Assembly (NCBI GenBank): GCA_017541205.1
Contig: JAFXZO010000100.1
Location: 1-54,222, forward strand
From: Clostridia bacterium
GTDB lineage: Bacteria > Bacillota > Clostridia > Christensenellales > Aristaeellaceae
DNA length: 54,222 bases
Direction of reading: 5' to 3'
Shown: positions 49,891-54,222 of the stretch, piece after piece
Layout: every line of letters begins with the position of its first letter
Numbering within the stretch: the first letter of the stretch is position 1
Position numbers and translations under genes: made by a program
Notes under the pieces: model-generated
Databases searched by the model: none
Seen by the model: only the letters and a program-made list of their open reading frames with translations
Told to the model about the DNA's origin: nothing

Positions 49891-50831
49891 GCTTTCTTAG
49901 CCTCCTTTTGATGTCCGTAAATCTTCCGGGGCAGGAAGCGATCGATCAGGGGAGTGGCGATGTTCATCAGCAGGATACCGTAGGTGACGCCTTCGGGATA
50001 GCTGCCGAAGGTGCGGATCAAAACGATGATGAGACCGATCATGCAGGCGTAGAAGACCTGCGCGAGCGGCGTGATGGGGGAGGTCACATAGTCGGTCGCC
50101 ATGAAGACTGCGCCAAACAGCACACCGCCGGACAAGGTGGCCATGAGGGCGGCTTCCGGCGTCATACCGCCAATCAGCAGGCTGAAAAGGAAGACGCTGC
50201 CGGTCATGACCACGGGAATGCGCCAGGAAATGGTGCCCGTGATCAGCAGGAACAGGAATCCCAGCAGGATCGCGGCTTTGCTTACTTCGCCGATGGTGCC
50301 GGGAATCTGGCCAAGGAACAGTTCCATCAGCGTCGCGCTTTTGGCGGAGAGCGGCGTCGCGGCGGAAACGGCGTCCACACCGGCCTTGAAGAAGGTGGGG
50401 CTTACGAAAGCAGAGGAGGTCATGTGCACGGGCCAGGAGGCCAACAGCACGGCGCGCGCGGCCATCGCCGGATTGAGGAAGTTATCGCCAAGGCCGCCGA
50501 AGAGCTGCTTGACGACGATGACGGCGAACACGCTGCCCACGACGACCATCCACCAGGGCGCGGTCGCAGGCAGGTTCAGGCCCAGGATCAGGCCGGTCAC
50601 GAGAGCGGAAAAATCCTTGATGCGCACGGGCTGCTTGGCGATCAGCTGCCACAGGTATTCTGCCAGGACCGCGCTTGCCATGGAAAGGATGAGCACCAGC
50701 AGCGCTTTGAGGCCGAACGCGTATACGCCCCAGGCCGCGGTGGGCAAAAGCGCGATGAACACATACTGCATAAGCCTTTGTGTTGTCAGCGGATTATGCA
50801 TGTGCGGCGCGGTGGAAATTCTCAGGCTCAT
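49887..50831 (-). CDS. rnfD: Rnf complex subunit D
   Basis: 314 residues from ATG 50831, whose A is shared with the rnfC stop; AAAGGAGG precedes it. The earlier in-frame Met at 50966 lies inside rnfC. A ten-helix membrane protein related to NqrB. The covalent FMN site is visible as VDAVSAATPLSAKSAT, with the Thr of S-A-A-T (family SGAT/SAAT) near residue 166; GLGDNFLNPAMAARA (about 128-142) is another conserved block. RnfD couples electron flow to sodium or proton movement together with RnfA and RnfE. It needs the ApbE flavin transferase, which is not in this window. Confidence 0.96.
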   Translation of the reverse strand: MSLRISTAPHMHNPLTTQRLMQYVFIALLPTAAWGVYAFGLKALLVLILSMASAVLAEYLWQLIAKQPVRIKDFSALVTGLILGLNLPATAPWWMVVVGSVFAVIVVKQLFGGLGDNFLNPAMAARAVLLASWPVHMTSSAFVSPTFFKAGVDAVSAATPLSAKSATLMELFLGQIPGTIGEVSKAAILLGFLFLLITGTISWRIPVVMTGSVFLFSLLIGGMTPEAALMATLSGGVLFGAVFMATDYVTSPITPLAQVFYACMIGLIIVLIRTFGSYPEGVTYGILLMNIATPLIDRFLPRKIYGHQKEAKKA

Positions 50832-52192
50832 TATTTGTTGCCTCCTTTCGCAGCGGCAGCGGCGGCGGCTTTTGCCTTGGCTTCGGCGGTGATATGATCC
50901 TTGCAGTATTTGAAGGACGGCGTCAGCCACCGGCGGGAAGGACATTGATAAGCGCAGGAGCCGCACAGGATGCAGTCCATCACGTGCAGTTTTTCCGCCG
51001 CGGCGAAATCGCTTTTATCCGCGGCAACTTTGATTTGGTAGGGGTTCAGGCCGATGGGGCAGGCAGCGACGCAGCGGCCGCAGTGGATGCAGGGGCTTTC
51101 GTCCTTGCTGCGGGATTGCTGCTCGTTCAGAACCACGATGCCGTTTGTGGATTTGAAAATGGGCATTTGGTCGTTGGGAATGCAGATGCCGGTCATCATG
51201 CCGCCGAATACAACCTTGCCCGGCGTTTCGGAATAGCCGCCGCATTCGCCGATCACGTCCTCCGTGATCGTGCCGATGCGAAGAAGCAGATTGGCGGGCT
51301 TTCGCACGCAGCCGGTCACCGTGCAGATCCGGCTGATCAGGGGCTTGCCGTCGATGATCGCGTCGGCGATCGCGGCGCAGGTGCCAACGTTCAGCACCAC
51401 CACGTGCGCGGCGATCGGCAGCCCGCCCGAGGGCACCTGACGGCCGGTGATCGCTTCGATCAACTGCTTTTCACCGCCCTGCGGGTACTTGGTTTTCAGG
51501 GGCCGGATGGAAACGCCCTCGCGGCCCTTGGAAGCGTTTATCATCGCTGTGATGGCTTCGGGCTTGTTGTCCTCGATGCCGATGACGCCCTTTTTCACGT
51601 TCAGCGCGCGCATCACGGCGCGCAGGCCGTCCACGATGCGGGTGCTGTTTTCAAGCATCAGGCGGTAGTCGGCCGTCAAATGCGTTTCGCATTCCGCGCC
51701 GTTGACGATGATCGTATCGCAGGTCGCGCCGGCTTGGAAGGTGAGCTTCACGTGGGTTGGGAAGCTGGCCCCGCCCATGCCGGTGATGCCGGCAGCCTGA
51801 ATAGCGGGAACGACGAGGCTCGGGTCAACCTTTTCAACGCTGCCCAGGGGCTTGAGCTCTACCCAGGTATCCGCGAAATCGTTTTTGATGGTGACCGCCT
51901 GCACGTTGCCCGCGCCCAGGGACGGGATGGAATCCACCGCGACCACTTCCCCGGAAACGCTGGCGTGAACGGGAACGCTCATGAAGCCCTGGGCTTCGCC
52001 GATCACCTGGCCGATGTCCACGTGATCGCCCTTTTTCACGCAGGGCTTGGCGGGCGCGCCGATATTCATCGCCATGGAGATGACCACGGTATCCGATACA
52101 TATTCGCGGGTTTTCAGATCCCGGGTCTGGCCTTTGCCCTCGTGCATGTTATGCAGGGGATGGATGCCCCGCTTAAATGTTTTTGTAAGCAA
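50831..52192 (-). CDS. rnfC: Rnf complex subunit C (TTG start)
   Basis: 453 residues. The start is TTG 52192: AAGGAGG lies eight bases before it and the typical N-terminus (FKRGIHPLHNMHEGKGQTRD) follows at once. The NADH/FMN-binding part has ITGMGGASFPTHVKL (about 136-150), and the two [4Fe-4S] motifs are CIHCGRCVAACP (about 373-384) and CILCGSCAYQCP (about 413-424). RnfC carries the NAD+-reducing site. The C-terminus is an Ala/Lys-rich tail (KAKAAAAAAAKGGNK). It follows the enlarged RnfG-like gene by 32 bases. Confidence 0.97.
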   Translation of the reverse strand: MLTKTFKRGIHPLHNMHEGKGQTRDLKTREYVSDTVVISMAMNIGAPAKPCVKKGDHVDIGQVIGEAQGFMSVPVHASVSGEVVAVDSIPSLGAGNVQAVTIKNDFADTWVELKPLGSVEKVDPSLVVPAIQAAGITGMGGASFPTHVKLTFQAGATCDTIIVNGAECETHLTADYRLMLENSTRIVDGLRAVMRALNVKKGVIGIEDNKPEAITAMINASKGREGVSIRPLKTKYPQGGEKQLIEAITGRQVPSGGLPIAAHVVVLNVGTCAAIADAIIDGKPLISRICTVTGCVRKPANLLLRIGTITEDVIGECGGYSETPGKVVFGGMMTGICIPNDQMPIFKSTNGIVVLNEQQSRSKDESPCIHCGRCVAACPIGLNPYQIKVAADKSDFAAAEKLHVMDCILCGSCAYQCPSRRWLTPSFKYCKDHITAEAKAKAAAAAAAKGGNK

Positions 52193-52224
52193 TGTCCGTG
52201 CCTCCTTCTTTTCTGTTTACCCGG

Positions 52225-54222
52225 TCACTGCTGCCCGGAGAGGGAATGCTCATAAGCCTGGTTCAAGGCGATAACAACCGCCTGCGCAGCGTAGGGCGCC
52301 ACACCTATGGAGGAATAATCCCCGGCGTCAAGCGGCATCGTCTGCCCGGTCAGGGCTGCGTAAAGCGGGCTGTCCTCGACAGGAATCAATTGCTCTTCGC
52401 CCACGGGGGTTTCAAAGAGGGAGAAGCTTTGCAGGGTGTTCCCGGCAAAATTAGCCGAAACGGAATAGTTGGTGAAGAAGCAAATGCAGGAACCGGTATC
52501 GGAGGAAACGCCGCTGTCCTGGCCGGCGATTGCGCTTCCCTGAGACGCATAGACCTGATTGACAGCCGCCGCGACCGCGGAAGCGTAGGCCGATTGCTGG
52601 GCCGTGCTGAGCGGAACCTCCTGGCCGAGGAAGAGGGAACGCATTTCTTCTTCCCGGGCGCTTTGCCGGTAGGCATCGCCGCCCACCGGCATATCGAATA
52701 CGCGCAGATCGGATAATACGTTTCCGTCAAAGGAAGCTTTTACCTGAATGGCGGTAAAGAAGGAAATCACTTCGCCGGAGGCTTCTTCGTTTTCCTCAGG
52801 CAGGGCTTCCGGCTCCTGTGTTTCGGGCACGGCGGGCGCGTCGGCTTCCTTGATGAACGCCTTGTTGATCGCGATGGCTACCAGGGATTCATACAGGGAA
52901 TCCTGCCTGTATTCAAGCGGCAGCTGCTTTCCGACGAATTTCTCCTTCAGCGCCTGTTCCTGATCGCTTGAAACGATATTGCCCTGCGCGTTTTTTTCCT
53001 TTACGGACAGCGTCTTGAGCGTATCGCCTTCAAAAGTCGCCGCGATATAGACGACCGGGACGGAGGAAACGTCGATTTGAACGGGCTCGTCGGCTGTATT
53101 TTCACCTGCGAACACCTTGTAGGCCTGGTTGACGGCGCTCGCGAGGGCGACGGCGTAGGGCGTTTTCTGGCCTGCCACATCCAGCGGCAGGGAGGCGTTA
53201 TGGAGCGCTTCTTTGATCTCTTTTTCCTGTGCGCTGGGCGCAAAGGCCTGATCGCCCGCGGCTTTATCCGCTACGGACAGCACCAGGACCTTGCCGCCGA
53301 CGAAGAGGACCTTCGCTTCGATCTGGGTGAAGAAGCTGACGGCCTCCACGGTCACGACGCCTTCCTCCGTTTGGCTGATGCTGTATTCGCCGATCCCGAT
53401 GGGCTTCGCGGCGGTTTCGATACTGCCGCAGACCGCGTAAGCGCGGTTGATCGCGCTCGCGAGAGCGGTCGCGTAGGGCGTTTTCTGGCTTGCTGTGTCA
53501 AGAGGCAAAGGCGCATTGAAGAACAGCTTTTTCAGCTCGCGCTCCTGAGCGCTCGCGGCATAGGGCTGGTCGCTGCCGGCAGGCTTATCCGCAATGGAGA
53601 GGACGACGACGCTGCCTTCCACAAAGCTGATCTTGGCCTCGATCTGGGTAAAGAAGCTGATGGCTTCCACGGTCACCATGCCATCCTCGGCTTTGCGGAC
53701 GCTGATCAAATGCGTATCCTCGGCTTTCTGATCCGTCGCTTCAGGCGCGGGCGTAGGCTCGGCGGCGGGCGCCTCGGTCGCTTCGGGGACGGGGGTGGGT
53801 TCCTCGGCGGGCGCTTCGGTCGCTTCGGGGACGGGGGTGGGTTCCTCGGCGGGCGCTTCGGTCGCTTCAGGCATGGGGGTGGGTTCATCCGCCGCCGCTT
53901 CGGTTTCCGCGGGCTGCGTCTTCGTCTCTCCCTGAGACTGCGCCTGATACGCTTCGTTCACGGCTGCCACCACAGCCTTGGAAGAAACCGTCGCGCCGGC
54001 GACCAGATCCACGTTTTCTTCGCTCAAAGGACCATCGACGCCGATAAACTGCGCCAGGAAAGCGTTGCTATCTTTTACTTTCCCCAGGAAGGATGCGTCC
54101 ATTTCGGAATCGGAATCGCCGAGCTCGATGCCGTTCACCGCGCCGTTCTCGTCCACGCCGATGGTCACGTCAAAGGTGCCGGTTACGCCGCCGGCCTTTG
54201 CGGTAAACACGGCCGCGCCTTC
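52225..54222 (-). CDS. rnfG: enlarged RnfG-like protein with degenerate FMN-bind repeats (5' end outside window)
   Basis: The frame is open to the right edge, so the true start lies outside; 665 residues are visible. Counting from GTG 54210: a canonical FMN-bind domain (1-89) ends in VDLVAGATVSSKAVVAAVNE, with the flavinylation motif A-G-A-T at 71-74 as in RnfG. Next is a Glu/Pro/Ala linker (98-165) with a 14-residue tandem repeat. Then come five degenerate copies of the FMN-bind fold (about 181-260, 288-366, 381-454, 480-555, 574-654), each starting like VEAISFFTQIEAKISF and ending with a helix like YATALASAINRAY that matches the end of the real domain but lacks the GAT threonine. Copies 1 and 2 are closest to each other. 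Ordinary RnfG has about 200 residues. Position before rnfC and absence of rnfG between rnfD and rnfE indicate that it serves as the G subunit. Confidence 0.85.
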   Translation of the reverse strand, partial: EGAAVFTAKAGGVTGTFDVTIGVDENGAVNGIELGDSDSEMDASFLGKVKDSNAFLAQFIGVDGPLSEENVDLVAGATVSSKAVVAAVNEAYQAQSQGETKTQPAETEAAADEPTPMPEATEAPAEEPTPVPEATEAPAEEPTPVPEATEAPAAEPTPAPEATDQKAEDTHLISVRKAEDGMVTVEAISFFTQIEAKISFVEGSVVVLSIADKPAGSDQPYAASAQERELKKLFFNAPLPLDTASQKTPYATALASAINRAYAVCGSIETAAKPIGIGEYSISQTEEGVVTVEAVSFFTQIEAKVLFVGGKVLVLSVADKAAGDQAFAPSAQEKEIKEALHNASLPLDVAGQKTPYAVALASAVNQAYKVFAGENTADEPVQIDVSSVPVVYIAATFEGDTLKTLSVKEKNAQGNIVSSDQEQALKEKFVGKQLPLEYRQDSLYESLVAIAINKAFIKEADAPAVPETQEPEALPEENEEASGEVISFFTAIQVKASFDGNVLSDLRVFDMPVGGDAYRQSAREEEMRSLFLGQEVPLSTAQQSAYASAVAAAVNQVYASQGSAIAGQDSGVSSDTGSCICFFTNYSVSANFAGNTLQSFSLFETPVGEEQLIPVEDSPLYAALTGQTMPLDAGDYSSIGVAPYAAQAVVIALNQAYEHSLSGQQ
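52249..52491 (-). repeat. degenerate FMN-bind repeat copy 5
   Basis: C-terminal copy: CFFTNYSVSANFAGNTLQSF and TMPLDAGDYSSIGVAPYAAQ, close to the protein end. Confidence 0.6.
52546..52773 (-). repeat. degenerate FMN-bind repeat copy 4
   Basis: Opening SFFTAIQVKASFDGNVL and closing EVPLSTAQQSAYASAVAAAV. Preceded by an acidic Pro/Glu linker (residues 456-479). Confidence 0.65.
52849..53070 (-). repeat. degenerate FMN-bind repeat copy 3
   Basis: Most divergent copy: VYIAATFEGDTLKTLSV, then QLPLEYRQDSLYESLVAIAI. The SFFT opening is lost. Confidence 0.6.
53113..53349 (-). repeat. degenerate FMN-bind repeat copy 2
   Basis: Second GAT-less copy (SFFTQIEAKVLF ... SLPLDVAGQKTPYAVALASA). The near identity of this stretch to copy 1 points to a recent duplication of about 320 bases, counting the linker. 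Confidence 0.75.
53431..53670 (-). repeat. degenerate FMN-bind repeat copy 1
   Basis: Codes for the first GAT-less copy in the RnfG-like protein (SFFTQIEAKISF ... PLPLDTASQKTPYATALASA). It is about 80 residues long and most similar to copy 2 at 53113-53349. Confidence 0.75.
53746..53871 (-). repeat. three tandem 42-base units coding a Pro/Glu linker
   Basis: Three units code for PEATEAPAEEPTPV, PEATEAPAEEPTPV and PEATEAPAAEPTPA, with partial units on both sides. The DNA of the first two is nearly identical, so the copy number may vary by slippage. The linker separates the real FMN-bind domain from the degenerate copies. Confidence 0.85.

Overview
The window looks like a chromosomal segment of a spore-forming, anaerobic Clostridia-type Firmicute with fairly high GC. 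It carries spoIIGA-sigE, a SpoIID-type lytic protein, a SpoVM-like peptide, a complete Rnf ferredoxin:NAD+ oxidoreductase operon, clostridial-style ferredoxin and PHP/DRTGG proteins, and sigma-A-like promoters with TTGACA/TATAAT boxes. A gut or other anoxic uncultured lineage (Christensenellales-like) fits, but that placement is inference from gene content. I see no tRNA, 16S/23S rRNA, CRISPR array, IS element or phage genes; the layout is that of a core genome.

Left part (1-8070). A fragment of an unrecognised protein and a TauE/SafE permease are followed by a minus-strand group: a DRTGG protein, a PHP phosphoesterase, a 64-residue membrane protein and a tiny SpoVM-like ORF that standard gene callers would miss. 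Then come cvpA and lepA. Divergent from lepA is a three-gene polar amino acid ABC transporter ending in a strong bidirectional terminator.

8083-14300 is one minus-strand operon with a good promoter at 14268-14296: a broken HPt gene, a BTAD regulator with a catalytically dead GGDEF-like domain, a transglutaminase-like exported protein, a GspF/PilC membrane platform, four small single-span pseudopilin-like proteins and a PilT ATPase. It has a platform and a motor but neither PilB nor a prepilin peptidase, and its prepilin-like protein has a non-canonical cleavage site.

14349-30900 is mainly housekeeping and envelope: a lipoprotein with rhodanese and one-cysteine TlpA domains, divergent from an L,D-transpeptidase with a WalR-box-like operator between them; a 56-residue 2[4Fe-4S] ferredoxin; yerC-pcrA-ligA-unknown-rluA-HAD; glyA with SRP RNA directly upstream; an SH3/peptidoglycan-binding protein; a PHP protein; and spoIIGA-sigE.

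30949-45940 holds purB, a glycogen synthase with a histone-H1-like Lys/Ala/Pro tail, a cytoplasmic GH13 amylase with its own charged tail, dxs-tlyA, a SpoIID/SH3 protein with trmN6 and a flavoprotein, topB and a UBA/DUF4342 protein.

46008-54222 has an OmpR-type two-component system and, convergent with it, the Rnf operon. Its order is G-C-D-E-A-B instead of the usual C-D-G-E-A-B. The G subunit is greatly enlarged: one canonical FMN-binding domain with a GAT motif, a proline/glutamate tandem-repeat linker, then five degenerate FMN-bind-like repeats without the flavinylation motif. I consider this and the PilT-only pilus-like operon the most interesting systems here.
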